Shown: positions 1-9,501, counted from the stretch's first letter. The stretch: 64,000 bases of DNA from Gilvimarinus polysaccharolyticus (GCF_001187555.1 NZ_LFIJ01000001.1:1-64000), one strand, 5' to 3'. The notes: generated by a model from the letters alone, not told the origin. Translations and numbers: made by a program.

Positions 1-432
1 ATACTCACCTAATATCGCCGTGCTGCGGTCACATTCGTTGTTTTAACTCTCCATAGCCGGCGCTTGGACGAGGCCTAGTTTATCTACCGCTGTTTCCGAC
101 CTACGATTATCAAGCATACTCGGTGGTATTTTGTTGCAAGAGATTGATTTTACGCACCGCTCGCAAAACGCTTTTGGGAGAGCTTTATGCTTAAACTTCA
201 AAGTGTGTATTGGCGTGTCGGTGCGTTCTCCCTTCAGGCAGCATCGCTGTATTAATCTGCACCGGGTAAATTAGTCGGCTATCTAAAACGACAATTCTCG
301 GAAATTGTTCCTTCGTAGCTGACATTGAAGGTTTGATCAGAACAGACTGTGATATGCCAGAGCTAATCGTATTTGTTATCTCACTCTAGGTTGTTATAGT
401 CAGTCATTTACACTGATACACTTCGAGGGTTC
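1..432. other. Gene-free left edge upstream of otsB
   Basis: No open reading frame with coding character is seen on either strand in these 432 bases, and no RNA gene is recognised. The only supportable element is the candidate promoter at 373-400 listed separately. The stretch may hold the end of a regulatory region that starts before the window. Confidence 0.5.
373..400 (+). promoter_or_regulatory. Candidate sigma-70 promoter of the trehalose operon
   Basis: TTGTTA (373-378) and TATAGT (395-400) are separated by 16 bases and lie 33 bases before the otsB start. A GAGGG ribosome-binding site is at 425-429. Each hexamer differs from consensus at two positions or fewer. This is a prediction by eye. 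Confidence 0.45.
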
Positions 433-1203
433 ATGAAAATTGCACAGATTGATAAAGTCGCTTTATTTCTTGATTTTGACGGTACGTTGGTTAATTTTGC
501 TACTACGCCCGAGGGGGTGCATGTATCTGTGGAGCTGAAGGATATGCTGGCTCAGATTTCCTTGCACCTTAATGGTGCGTTAGCTTTAGTGTCTGGTCGT
601 TCTATAAGCTCATTGAGCGGTCTACTCGACCTACCTTTGACCATGGCGGGTAGCCATGGAGCCGAATGGTGTTACAGCGGTGGGCCTGTTCAGAGAGTGG
701 ATCTGAATAATAATACCTTTGCTGAGATTCGTTCTGCGTTATTAACCTTTGCGAATAAACACGACTTAATTGCCGAAGATAAAGGTCATGCGGTGGCACT
801 CCATTACCGTACCAAGATGGAGACGCAACCATTACTAGAGACCTATATTGCTGATGAACTGGAGCTGGATAAAAGCGAAGCTATACGAGTTATCAGGGGT
901 AATTGTGTTTATGAAGTCCAGCCGGTTGGAGTTGATAAAGGCGTTGCTATAGCGCGATTTATGAGTGATGCGCCATTTAAGGGGCGCCAACCTGTTTATA
1001 TTGGTGATGACGCAACCGATGAAGATGGCTTTGCCTGGGTCAACGCTCATGATGGGATATCTATCAAAGTTGGAGACGGTTCCAGTTGTGCAAAAGCGCG
1101 TATTGCCAATACTGGCGAGGTTCTTGCATTTTTGAAGTTACAGCTGGATAAGTTGAGGCATCAAAATGACAGAACGAAACCTAGAGTTGGCATTAATCGG
1201 TAA
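433..1203 (+). CDS. otsB: Trehalose-6-phosphate phosphatase
   Basis: Cytoplasmic HAD-superfamily phosphatase of 256 residues that removes phosphate from trehalose 6-phosphate, the last step of OtsAB trehalose synthesis. Motif I DFDGTLV (nucleophilic Asp with the acid/base Asp two residues on) is near residue 14, motif II VSGR near 54, and motif III GDDATDEDGF near residues 194-203. Length matches the family (about 250-270). It is the first gene of a three-gene operon and overlaps the GH15 gene by 38 bases, which suggests translational coupling. Trehalose made here is most likely a compatible solute for marine salinity; that role is inferred. Identity is secure. Confidence 0.93.
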   Translation: MKIAQIDKVALFLDFDGTLVNFATTPEGVHVSVELKDMLAQISLHLNGALALVSGRSISSLSGLLDLPLTMAGSHGAEWCYSGGPVQRVDLNNNTFAEIRSALLTFANKHDLIAEDKGHAVALHYRTKMETQPLLETYIADELELDKSEAIRVIRGNCVYEVQPVGVDKGVAIARFMSDAPFKGRQPVYIGDDATDEDGFAWVNAHDGISIKVGDGSSCAKARIANTGEVLAFLKLQLDKLRHQNDRTKPRVGINR

Positions 1204-2962
1204 TTGCACCATTGGTGCATTAGTCGATAAAAACGCAGAAATTGTATGGAATTGCTTGCCGAGGTTTGACGGAGAGCCGGTATTTAGCTCATTGCTCAAA
1301 ACCGATGACCCGGAAATAATTTTGGGGACGTACGCTATAGATTTAGAAGACTATAGCCATAGCGAGCAACATTACGAAAAGAATACCGCAATACTACAGA
1401 CCCACCTTTATGACAGCCACGGCAATGGAGTCACCGTAACTGACTTTGTTCCACGCTTTATGCAGCACGGACGTACTTTCCGGCCGATGATGCTAGTGCG
1501 TAAGCTAACGCCAATTGGCTCACCTAAAGTTCGTATTCGCTTGCGGCCCGCTTGCGAGGACGGTTCACAAGCGTACCGAAAAATTCAGGGCAGCAATCAT
1601 ATTCGCTACCTTGGTTGCGATACCATGCTGCGATTGACAACCAGCCTGTCAGTCACCGCCATCATGGATGAAACCTGGTTTATTTTAGATGGCGAACACT
1701 ATCTTATTTTTGGCGACGATCATTCAATTAATGAGCCAATTAAGCAGCTAGTTGAGCGTTTTTTAATCGAGACCGAATCGTATTGGTTAGAGTGGTCTCG
1801 CTATTTAGCGATTCCCTTTGAGTGGCAAGTTGAGGTTATTCGGGCCGCAATCACTTTAAAGCTAAGTGCCTATGAAGACACTGGCGCGATCATAGCGGCG
1901 ATGACCACCTCGGTACCCGAAGCGCGAGACTCCGAGCGTAATTGGGACTACCGGTTCTGCTGGGTGCGCGACAGCTACTTTACCGTTCACGCACTGAATA
2001 GGCTTGGTGCTACCCGCACGATGGAGCAATATTTACAATATCTTGTAAACATAGTGGCAGGGTTGGATGAAGAGCATCTGCAGCCGGTATTTTGTATTAA
2101 TGGTTCCAAGCAAATGCCCGAACGTCAGGCGGATAAGTTGTCAGGTTACCGTGGCATGGGGCCGGTAAGAATTGGCAATCAAGCCGCCGAACAAGTGCAG
2201 CATGATGTCTATGGCGCGATTGTTCTGTCGGCAACGCAAATGTTTTTTGATGAGCGTATCCGCCGACCGGGCAATAAAGAGCTATTTGCGTTGCTCGAAA
2301 CAATGGGCGAAAAAGCTTATACCTATTACAACCAACCCGATGCAGGGTTGTGGGAGTTGCGCGGTAGTAAGCATGTACACACTTTTTCTAGCATGATGTG
2401 TTGGGCGGCAGCTGATCGTTTGGCTAAAATCGCACGCAAATTAGAATTACCACAACGTTTTGATTATTGGCAACAAGCGGCAGACGAGATACGTGCGGCT
2501 ATCGAAGAGTATGGGTTTAACCAACAGCTTAATGCCTATACCGCGACTTGGGGTGGCGAGACAATGGATGCCAGCTTGTTGCTTGCTTGTGAGCTGGGTT
2601 ATATCAACGGTGAAGATACTCGCTTTACCGGCACTATTGCCGAGATAGAAAAACGGCTTATGCCCAAAGGTAGTCGTTATTTGTTTCGCTACGTTGTCGA
2701 AGACGATTTTGGCATGCCCGAAAACGCTTTTACTATTTGTACGTTCTGGTATATCGATGCGCTGGCAGCGGCTGGGCGTACCGATGAGGCACGTGATTTA
2801 TTCGAAGATTTACTCTCTAAGCGTAACCATTTGGGTTTGCTGTCAGAAGATTTAGACCCAGAGACCGGGGAGTTATGGGGGAATTTTCCGCAAACTTACT
2901 CGATGGTGGGTATTATTAACAGCGCCCGGATACTCAGTAAAAAATGGGAGACCGAACTATGA
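1166..2962 (+). CDS. Glycoside hydrolase family 15 protein (glucoamylase/trehalase-like)
   Basis: A 598-residue cytoplasmic GH15 protein without signal peptide. The family block NWDYRFCWVRDS lies near residues 259-270, the general-acid block GLWELRG has Glu397, and the general-base block LLSEDLDP has Glu561, so both catalytic carboxylates appear present. The start is supported by GAGG at 1155-1158, seven bases before ATG. It lies inside the trehalose operon, overlapping otsB by 38 bases and otsA by 4. Bacterial GH15 members include glucoamylases and trehalases. Its position suggests trehalose or an alpha-glucoside as substrate, but specificity cannot be read from sequence alone. Confidence 0.85.
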   Translation: MTERNLELALIGNCTIGALVDKNAEIVWNCLPRFDGEPVFSSLLKTDDPEIILGTYAIDLEDYSHSEQHYEKNTAILQTHLYDSHGNGVTVTDFVPRFMQHGRTFRPMMLVRKLTPIGSPKVRIRLRPACEDGSQAYRKIQGSNHIRYLGCDTMLRLTTSLSVTAIMDETWFILDGEHYLIFGDDHSINEPIKQLVERFLIETESYWLEWSRYLAIPFEWQVEVIRAAITLKLSAYEDTGAIIAAMTTSVPEARDSERNWDYRFCWVRDSYFTVHALNRLGATRTMEQYLQYLVNIVAGLDEEHLQPVFCINGSKQMPERQADKLSGYRGMGPVRIGNQAAEQVQHDVYGAIVLSATQMFFDERIRRPGNKELFALLETMGEKAYTYYNQPDAGLWELRGSKHVHTFSSMMCWAAADRLAKIARKLELPQRFDYWQQAADEIRAAIEEYGFNQQLNAYTATWGGETMDASLLLACELGYINGEDTRFTGTIAEIEKRLMPKGSRYLFRYVVEDDFGMPENAFTICTFWYIDALAAAGRTDEARDLFEDLLSKRNHLGLLSEDLDPETGELWGNFPQTYSMVGIINSARILSKKWETEL

Positions 2963-4347
2963 GCCGTTTAATTGTAGTATCCAATCGCGTAGCTAAAAGT
3001 GATGCTACTAGTAAAGGCTCAGAGGGTGGCTTAGCTGTTGGCGTTATGGCCGCGATGGAAAAAGATGGGGGCATATGGTTTGGCTGGAGCGGAAAGATCG
3101 ATAACCGTAATGAAGAGCCCAAGACCGAGACTCGCGGTAATATTGAGTACGTCACCATTAATTTGCGTCAGTCAGAGTATAACCAATACTACAAAGGCTA
3201 TGCCAATAGTGTGCTGTGGCCGTTGTTTCATCAGCGTCCCGAGTTAATGAGATACAGAGATATTGATTTATCGGGTTACTTGCAGGCCAATCAAAAATTC
3301 GCTGATGAACTATTAAAAATCATTCAGCCGGGCGACACCATTTGGGTTCATGATTATCATTTAATTCCGCTGGGAAAAATGTTGCGTGAAGCTGGCATTA
3401 AAAATCCGATTGGTTTTTTTCTTCACACGCCATTTCCATCGTTGGATTTATTGCGCACAGTGCCAGGTTACACAAAAACCCTTAAAGACTTAATGCGTTA
3501 CGATTTGGTCGGTTTTCAAACCGAAGGCGATCACATGGGTTTTTGCATGGGGATTGCGCAAGGGCTTGGCGGGGAAATTTTAAAGAACGATAAGCTGCGG
3601 TTGGGCAGTTTACATTGTACCAGTCGCGTATATCCCATCAGTGTAGAAACCTCGGTGCTAAATGGTGCAGCACATGCGGGAATGCATACCGATGAGTACC
3701 GTCGTTTACATAGCAGCCTTGGGGATCGCAGCTTAATTATTGGTGTAGACCGGCTGGATTATTCCAAAGGCTTGGTGCAGCGCTGCCAAGCTTACGATAA
3801 GTTGTTAGGACAAAACCAAGAATTTATTCGCAATGTAGTTTACCTACAGATATCGCCCACCTCACGCGGCGACGTGCAAGCTTATGGTGATCTGGCGAAA
3901 CGCATCGATAGTGAAGTAGGCCATATCATTGGCACTTATGCCGACTTTGATTGGATGCCAATGCGTTACTTAAACCGAGGTTTTCGACGTCGCACTATTC
4001 TTGCCATGTACAACCTTGCTCGCGTGGGTTTGGTTACGCCGTTAAAAGACGGCATGAATTTAGTGGCTAAAGAGTATGTAGCAGCACAAAATCCCGAAGA
4101 CCCCGGCGTATTGGTGCTGTCCGAACTAGCCGGTGCGGCCGATGAGCTGGATTCTGCGGTTATTATTAATCCTTACGATGTCTGCGCAACGACTGGCGCA
4201 CTGGCCCAGGCGCTTAAGATGCCTTTGAATGAGCGTATAGACCGTTGGCGTAAAATGATGGATGTATTAGAAAATCATGATATCCATGCTTGGCAGAGCA
4301 AGTTTTTAGGTGATTTGCAGCAAGTGACTAGCAGTGCGGTGTCTTAA
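2959..4347 (+). CDS. otsA: Trehalose-6-phosphate synthase (GT20)
   Basis: Glycosyltransferase of 462 residues that joins UDP-glucose (or another NDP-glucose) and glucose 6-phosphate into trehalose 6-phosphate. Family motifs visible are WVHDYHLIPL, FFLHTPFPS, VDRLDYSKG and the donor-site stretch PLKDGMNLVAKEY. The start at 2959 (MSRLIVVSN) is preferred over an in-frame ATG at 2944: it forms an ATGA overlap with the GH15 stop and has GGGAG at 2946-2950, eight bases upstream. It is the last gene of the otsB-GH15-otsA operon. No terminator with a U tract is obvious after it. Confidence 0.93.
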   Translation: MSRLIVVSNRVAKSDATSKGSEGGLAVGVMAAMEKDGGIWFGWSGKIDNRNEEPKTETRGNIEYVTINLRQSEYNQYYKGYANSVLWPLFHQRPELMRYRDIDLSGYLQANQKFADELLKIIQPGDTIWVHDYHLIPLGKMLREAGIKNPIGFFLHTPFPSLDLLRTVPGYTKTLKDLMRYDLVGFQTEGDHMGFCMGIAQGLGGEILKNDKLRLGSLHCTSRVYPISVETSVLNGAAHAGMHTDEYRRLHSSLGDRSLIIGVDRLDYSKGLVQRCQAYDKLLGQNQEFIRNVVYLQISPTSRGDVQAYGDLAKRIDSEVGHIIGTYADFDWMPMRYLNRGFRRRTILAMYNLARVGLVTPLKDGMNLVAKEYVAAQNPEDPGVLVLSELAGAADELDSAVIINPYDVCATTGALAQALKMPLNERIDRWRKMMDVLENHDIHAWQSKFLGDLQQVTSSAVS

Positions 4348-4699
4348 GTCACCCGCAGTTTAGCTTGGCACGGCATGTGTATTGATCATGGATATCCCAG
4401 CGCCATGGATGGCGGAGCAGATCCTACCATATGAGCGAATGGTCAACCTGAGTTGTCTGTTAATCAAGATATATCGTGCGCCACATTCTCTGCGGCTTAA
4501 GCGACTTTCCTACGGTTCGGCACGCTTGCCGACTCTCCGTAATAATGCAGGCATACCGAGTAACAGCAGGTTTTGCTATATTTATCTTTCTTTGCTGGGC
4601 TCGATTTGTCTGCGTGGTAGGTTTCCGGCGTGGGACACTTTATAATGCGCAAATGGACTAACGCCTTAAAGGCGCATTAATGCATTGCCGGGAATCAGT
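4348..4699. other. Intergenic region before leuA
   Basis: Short overlapping open frames here have no recognisable product or ribosome-binding site and are treated as non-coding. The right part holds a perfect TATAAT at 4641-4646, an inverted repeat around CGCCTTAAAGGCG (4662-4674) and the palindrome GCATTAATGC (4674-4683). The palindromes sit between the probable transcription start and the gene, so they could bind a regulator or form a short leader hairpin. No leucine-rich leader peptide was found. Confidence 0.4.
4641..4646 (+). promoter_or_regulatory. Candidate -10 box of leuA
   Basis: A perfect TATAAT lies 54 bases before the chosen leuA start. The -35 at 17-base spacing is TAGGTT, a weak match, so an activator may be needed. 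Confidence 0.4.
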
Positions 4700-6247
4700 A
4701 TGACCAGTAAAGACAAACTTTATATTTTTGATACCACCTTGCGCGACGGTGAGCAGAGCCCCGGCGCATCAATGACTCGTGATGAGAAAATTCGCATTGC
4801 TAAAATGTTAGAAAAAATGCGAGTCGATGTGATTGAAGCCGGCTTTGCCATTGCCAGTAAGGGTGATTTTGAATCTATTCAGGCGATTGCTAAAGTCGTT
4901 AAAGACAGTACGATTTGCTCACTGGCGCGGGCCGTTCCTGGCGATATAGAGCGTGCGGCCGAGGCGATTAAGCCTGCCAATAGTGGCCGAATTCACACGT
5001 TTATCGCTACCTCGCCGATCCATATGCAGTACAAATTAAAAATGGAGCCCGCGAAGGTGCTAGAGCAAGCGGTAGCGGCGGTAAAGTTAGCGCGTAACTA
5101 TACCGATAATGTTGAATTTTCACTGGAAGATGCCAGCCGTTCAGAATTTGATTTTATGTGCCAAATTATCGAGGCTGTGATTAACGCCGGTGCCGGCACC
5201 ATTAACCTGCCGGATACTGTTGGTTATGGTGAGCCAGGCGAGTATGGACAAATGTTTGGCCGCTTAATTGGCAATATCCCTAACGCTGACAAAGCGATAT
5301 TTTCAACTCATTGTCACAACGATTTAGGCTTGGCTGTGGCCAACTCGTTGTCTGCTGTTATGCATGGGGCGCGTCAAGTAGAGTGTACGATTAACGGTTT
5401 GGGCGAGCGCGCTGGTAACGCTGCACTAGAAGAGATCGTCATGGCTGTGCGCACTCGACAAGACATGATGCCGGTTGAAACATTTATTGACCCGCAGCAC
5501 ATCGTGCCAACGTCTCGTTTGGTTAGTAGTATTACTGGGTTTCCAGTACAGCCTAATAAGGCCATTGTTGGCGCTAATGCATTTGCTCATGAGTCTGGTA
5601 TTCACCAGGACGGGGTACTTAAACATCGCGAAACTTACGAGATCATGCGCGCCGAAGATGTTGGCTGGAACACCAACAAATTAGTATTGGGTAAACATTC
5701 GGGGCGCGCTGCCGTAAAAGCACGCTTTGAGGCGCTGGGGATTACCTTCGAAAATACCGAAGCTCTAGGCGCCGCATTTGCGCGTTTTAAAGATTTGGCC
5801 GATAAAAAGCATGAGATTTTTGACGAGGATTTACAAGCGCTAGTCAGTGATGTTCGTCCACAAGCCGTGTTAGAGACATACCAGTTGGGTGAAATGGAAG
5901 TGCATTCTAAAAGCGGCCAGCAACCGACCACTACCATTAATCTGCATATTAATGGTAAATCGCATGTCTGCACCGCCAGCGGTAGCGGTCCAGTTGACGC
6001 TACTTATAAAGCCATCGAAAGCGCGGTTAACAGCGGCGCAACGCTTAAGCTGTACTCGGTTAATGCCATTACCCAAGGTACTGACTCGCAAGGCGATGTA
6101 ACGGTACGGCTTGAAAAAGATGGTCACATAGTCAACGGTGTGGGCGCCGATACAGATATCGTGGTGGCCTCGGCCAAAGCGTATTTACATGCACTCAACC
6201 TATTGGTTGCCCCCGAACGCTCACACCCGCAGCGCGAAGGCATTTAA
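4700..6247 (+). CDS. leuA: 2-isopropylmalate synthase
   Basis: A 515-residue enzyme that condenses 2-ketoisovalerate with acetyl-CoA, the first committed step of leucine synthesis. The N-terminal TIM-barrel signature [15 protein letters not shown] is near residue 11, the metal-binding HCHNDLG stretch follows, and a C-terminal regulatory domain (from about residue 390) is the leucine-feedback dimer domain. The length is close to E. coli LeuA (523). ATG at 4700 is chosen over an upstream in-frame TTG at 4685 because it has GGGAA just upstream and begins at the conserved [12 protein letters not shown]. It stands alone, away from leuBCD. Confidence 0.95.
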   Translation: MTSKDKLYIFDTTLRDGEQSPGASMTRDEKIRIAKMLEKMRVDVIEAGFAIASKGDFESIQAIAKVVKDSTICSLARAVPGDIERAAEAIKPANSGRIHTFIATSPIHMQYKLKMEPAKVLEQAVAAVKLARNYTDNVEFSLEDASRSEFDFMCQIIEAVINAGAGTINLPDTVGYGEPGEYGQMFGRLIGNIPNADKAIFSTHCHNDLGLAVANSLSAVMHGARQVECTINGLGERAGNAALEEIVMAVRTRQDMMPVETFIDPQHIVPTSRLVSSITGFPVQPNKAIVGANAFAHESGIHQDGVLKHRETYEIMRAEDVGWNTNKLVLGKHSGRAAVKARFEALGITFENTEALGAAFARFKDLADKKHEIFDEDLQALVSDVRPQAVLETYQLGEMEVHSKSGQQPTTTINLHINGKSHVCTASGSGPVDATYKAIESAVNSGATLKLYSVNAITQGTDSQGDVTVRLEKDGHIVNGVGADTDIVVASAKAYLHALNLLVAPERSHPQREGI

Positions 6248-6255
6248 ACCGGTCT

Positions 6256-7095
6256 ATGAATGAGCTACAGCGTCAGCGTTATTTGTCTGCTCTTGGTATT
6301 GATAGCTTTGTTCCGCGGTTAATTTTACCGTGGGCACAGCCATCGGCGCCTTGTGAGCTGCCGCTGCCGCAAGCGCCGGTAGCCGCAGTTCATAAGATTA
6401 CCGCTCAGCCGCCTGTCCTCACGAGTGCTCCCCAAGGCCAAACCGGTGGCGCTGAAACGGTAGGCCAAGTACTGCGAGATATGGGTGCGGTCAAGCCAAC
6501 AGCGGTGCGTAAAGAGCCTTTAAAAACGCTACTGCCGAAACAAGTCGAGAAGCTCGAGACGATACATCTACGCCTCTGGCGCCCCGCTGATGATTTAATC
6601 GTCATCGATCATTATCACCCCGGCGCCGGACTACCTACCGATACATTGCTGCACAACATTCTGCGTTTACTGTGGCGGGCCGATATCCGAGTAGACGCCG
6701 GTGATGCTATTCGCTGCCCCATCAGTGATAAAGTCGCGAGTCTATATACTCGCCAAGATATGCAGCTTGAGCTGCAAGCTTGGTTTTCAGAAGTGCTGCA
6801 AAAAACACCCACAGCGAAAGTTTGGCTGCTGGGTGCTAGCGCGGCTAAATACCTTCTTCGCACTGACTCAGTGAGTGCTGATGTTACGAAGTCCAATGTC
6901 GAGGAGGCCGTGGCAGATGCTGATACCCCGCCAGGCGAGTTATCGCAAGGTTTGCTCTTTAAGCGATTTCCTTTAGCTATAAGTTCAGAGGCAAAGATAA
7001 CCGCTGATGCGTTAGTTCTGCCGAGCTTAACTGAGATGCTAAATACCCCCGAGTTAAAAAATAAATTGTGGTATGCGGTACACGATGATGCCTGA
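6256..7095 (+). CDS. HolD-like protein (DNA polymerase III psi subunit candidate)
   Basis: A 279-residue soluble protein. The N terminus (RQRYLSALGIDSFVPR) resembles the psi segment that contacts the chi subunit. The C-terminal block (LPSLTEMLNTPELKNKLW) reads like the end of E. coli psi (LTDLRANPTARAALW). Between them are a low-complexity Pro/Ala linker and a central domain near residues 95-220, making it twice the length of E. coli HolD (137). The gene sits directly before rimI, with their ends overlapping, as holD does in E. coli. In the cell psi bridges the clamp loader and the chi/SSB interaction. The assignment rests on the two end blocks and synteny; residue-level homology in the middle is not visible. 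Confidence 0.5.
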   Translation: MNELQRQRYLSALGIDSFVPRLILPWAQPSAPCELPLPQAPVAAVHKITAQPPVLTSAPQGQTGGAETVGQVLRDMGAVKPTAVRKEPLKTLLPKQVEKLETIHLRLWRPADDLIVIDHYHPGAGLPTDTLLHNILRLLWRADIRVDAGDAIRCPISDKVASLYTRQDMQLELQAWFSEVLQKTPTAKVWLLGASAAKYLLRTDSVSADVTKSNVEEAVADADTPPGELSQGLLFKRFPLAISSEAKITADALVLPSLTEMLNTPELKNKLWYAVHDDA

Positions 7096-7588
7096 ACAAA
7101 AGCGGCTACCCGATCACTTAAACGGCACCGGAACAACTCGGACGGGTGAGCTCTTAGAGTATGGTTTGCTGGATGAAAGTCAGTTAGACGCCATTTGGGA
7201 GCTAGAACAACAAGCGCACAGCTACCCTTGGACCCGAAAACTATTTGGCGATTGTTTGGGGGTTCGGCAGCCTTGTGTTGTCGTTTATAATCGTGCGCAA
7301 ATCGTCGGTTATGCGGTCGTAAGCGCCGCTGCCGGCAACGCCGAGCTACTTAACTTAGTGGTTGCCCCCAATTCTCGTCGTCAAGGTATTGCCCACGCCT
7401 TGATGCGGCATGTCATTGGCGCAGTAGCGTCCTACGCCGATACGCTTTACCTAGAGGTGCGTCAATCTAATGCGCCAGCTATCGCGCTTTATGAAGAAAT
7501 CGGTTTCGTTGAGGTGGGTATTCGGCCTAATTATTATCCGGCCGCCAAAGGCCGAGAAGACGCTTTAATTTTAGCTTACACACTTTAA
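7085..7588 (+). CDS. rimI: Ribosomal protein S18 alanine N-acetyltransferase (GNAT)
   Basis: GNAT acetyltransferase of about 167 residues, expected to acetylate the N terminus of ribosomal protein S18. The acetyl-CoA loop SRRQGIAHALM follows the strand LLNLVVAP. The C-terminal RimI signature ALYEEIGFVEVGIRPNYY is visible. The start is uncertain: in-frame ATGs occur at 7073, 7085 and 7088, none with a clear ribosome-binding site, and all overlap or abut the end of the HolD-like gene, implying coupling. The N-terminal 15-20 residues before the fold are not typical of RimI. Confidence 0.87.
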   Translation: MMPEQKRLPDHLNGTGTTRTGELLEYGLLDESQLDAIWELEQQAHSYPWTRKLFGDCLGVRQPCVVVYNRAQIVGYAVVSAAAGNAELLNLVVAPNSRRQGIAHALMRHVIGAVASYADTLYLEVRQSNAPAIALYEEIGFVEVGIRPNYYPAAKGREDALILAYTL

Positions 7589-7653
7589 GCTACGCACTCC
7601 CCTTAAAGGTATAACGGTCGTGAGTTGTGGCGCTATAGCGTCTTGCGTGAGAG

Positions 7654-8187
7654 TTAACTTTTCACCGGCCGCTTGGTTAGCTTGCGTTGCAGTGTGCGCC
7701 GGTGCATACCCAATGAGCGCGCTGTTGCCGATACGTTGCCGTTATTCTCCAGCAATACTTTTTGTATGTGTTCCCATGCAACGCGGTCCACTGACGGAGG
7801 ACGATCGGGGATGGTTGGTTGGCTTGCGGCACTGATTCCCAGTGCACTGAGCAGTTCATCGGTATCGGCCGGTTTGCATAAATAATTTTTTGCGCCCAAC
7901 TTTATCGCTTGTACGGCGGTGGCAATGCTTGAGTAGCCAGTTAGCACAACAATCACAACAGATGGTTGTGCTTGCAGCAGCAGTTTAATAACCTCAAGCC
8001 CAGAGTCGTCCCCGAGTTTTAAATCGACAATCGCGTAGTGATACGCCTGAGTCTGTGCACACTGCTGCGTGGCCGCCGCCGAATGAGCCACATCGGCGTT
8101 ATACCCACGGCGAATTAATGAGCGCTGCAACGCTGCCGCGAACACGGTGTCATCGTCCACAATTAAAAAGTGGTTGGGGTTAGTCAT
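7654..8187 (-). CDS. RegA/PrrA/RoxR-family response regulator
   Basis: A 177-residue two-domain regulator. The receiver domain has the acidic pair in VDDD near residue 11, phospho-acceptor Asp55 in YAIVDLKLG, and Lys in LCKPAD. A short Pro-rich linker leads to a Fis-type helix-turn-helix (GNVSATARSLGMHRRTLQRKL) at the C terminus, the RegA/PrrA/ActR architecture. An upstream in-frame start at 8229 was rejected because the fold begins at MTNPNHFLIVDDD. The start overlaps the stop of the partner kinase by 8 bases, so the two are one operon. Known family members control respiration and redox balance; targets here are unknown. Confidence 0.88.
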   Translation of the reverse strand: MTNPNHFLIVDDDTVFAAALQRSLIRRGYNADVAHSAAATQQCAQTQAYHYAIVDLKLGDDSGLEVIKLLLQAQPSVVIVVLTGYSSIATAVQAIKLGAKNYLCKPADTDELLSALGISAASQPTIPDRPPSVDRVAWEHIQKVLLENNGNVSATARSLGMHRRTLQRKLTKRPVKS

Positions 8188-9466
8188 GCTGTGCGTCCAA
8201 CGGTAAAGTAATGGTAGTGGTGGTGCCACCTTCCGGGCGGGATGTTAGCACGACTGTTCCGCCAAAACGTTGAATGCTGGCATGAGTTAAAAATAAGCCT
8301 AAACCCATGCCGTTAGGTTTGCTCGAAAAAAATGTTTTTCCGGCTGCGTTGCGTGCAGCTTCGGGCAAGCCTTCACCGCGATCATCCACTTGCCACACTA
8401 AAGAGTCGTTTTGACTGCTAACAGTTATGGTTAAGTGCTCAGGACAAGCGTCGGCGGCATTATTAAGTACGTTAATAATAGCCTGCTCAATGGTGGCATG
8501 AAAGCACACTTGTCGTTTAGTCAGATTGGTGTCCAAACAAATCTCGGGGCGTGCCTCTGGGCGTAGTAACTGCCAGTGCTCCAGCAGTGTGGTGCAATAT
8601 TGTTGTGCTGGCATTGGCTGTGGCTGATGCAAACGACTTAGATCAGAGCGCGCCCGCAACCCCGTTAAAATCTCTGCACAGTGATTAACTTGTCGGTACA
8701 GTACGTCAAGATCATCGCCACAGGCTTTACGTGCTTGTGTATCTTGGCGCAAATCAGCTAATAGCACTTTCATGGTACTTAGTGGTGTGCCTAGCTCGTG
8801 CGCAGTGCCGGCTGCTTGAGCTGCGACTGCCAGCAGTTGTTCATCGCGCAAGTCTTCTTCACGGCGACGGTTAAGCTCGTTTTGTTGTACGCGTACGGCT
8901 CCAGCCATACGAGCCACAAAGAAACTGATCAATACCGCACTTAAGGCAAAATTTAACCACATGCCAAGTACATGTAAGTTGAGGCCGTTGGTACTGTGAT
9001 GCGCGTGTGCGTCGCCGGGAGGCGCAAGCCATTGTAACGGTACATACCAATGCAGTAATAAGCCGTACAAAATGATACCTACGGCACTCACTGCCCAAGC
9101 ATTTCTGGATGGCAGTGTGGCGGCCCCGATACATACCGGCACCAAGACATAACTTAAAAAGGGGTTGGTTGCACCGCCAGTAAAGTAAGCAACCGCTGCC
9201 ACCGCAATAATATCAATAAGCAATTGCACGCTTAGCTCGCCCGCGGTGACGCTTTTAGAGTGCCCCAGGCGCAAAAAGGCTCCGCCATTGATGATGGACA
9301 ATAACAGCAGTAGCAACAGTATCGGAGTGAGAGGTAAGTGCGTTACACCGGAGCGATTGATCAATAAGGCGGCAACAATCAAAGTAATAATGACTACCCA
9401 GCGCATCATGATTAGCTGACGGTAGTGCTCGGAGGGTGCTTTTAATGTTAGGTAGGGTGTTTTCAT
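8180..9466 (-). CDS. RegB/PrrB/RoxS-family redox sensor histidine kinase
   Basis: Inner-membrane histidine kinase of 428 residues with about six membrane segments in the first 190. The quinone-associated motif GGATNPF is at residues 97-103. The H-box AGTAHELGTPLSTM has the phospho-accepting His223, and Cys263 in VNHCAEIL lies where RegB carries its redox-active cysteine. ATPase motifs follow (NNAADA, DDRGEGLP, GMGLGLFL). The start at 9466 is preferred over 9496: a promoter at 9473-9501 would place transcription initiation at this ATG. It phosphorylates the adjacent RegA-like regulator. Confidence 0.9.
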   Translation of the reverse strand: MKTPYLTLKAPSEHYRQLIMMRWVVIITLIVAALLINRSGVTHLPLTPILLLLLLLSIINGGAFLRLGHSKSVTAGELSVQLLIDIIAVAAVAYFTGGATNPFLSYVLVPVCIGAATLPSRNAWAVSAVGIILYGLLLHWYVPLQWLAPPGDAHAHHSTNGLNLHVLGMWLNFALSAVLISFFVARMAGAVRVQQNELNRRREEDLRDEQLLAVAAQAAGTAHELGTPLSTMKVLLADLRQDTQARKACGDDLDVLYRQVNHCAEILTGLRARSDLSRLHQPQPMPAQQYCTTLLEHWQLLRPEARPEICLDTNLTKRQVCFHATIEQAIINVLNNAADACPEHLTITVSSQNDSLVWQVDDRGEGLPEAARNAAGKTFFSSKPNGMGLGLFLTHASIQRFGGTVVLTSRPEGGTTTTITLPLDAQHD

Positions 9467-9472
9467 GGCGCT

Positions 9473-9501
9473 ATTATACGGACAAGGTTTAACCATGACA
9501 G
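9473..9501 (-). promoter_or_regulatory. Promoter of the RegB/RegA operon, possibly leaderless
   Basis: On the minus strand, CTGTCA (9496-9501), a 17-base spacer and a perfect TATAAT (9473-9478) precede the ATG at 9466. Seven bases past the -10 box is the A of that ATG, so the mRNA may begin at the start codon. There is no ribosome-binding site between the -10 and the ATG. Confidence 0.55.

Noticed and set aside
4382-4661. Two overlapping short frames before leuA
   Set aside because: No ribosome-binding site, no coding character, and they run through the leuA promoter.
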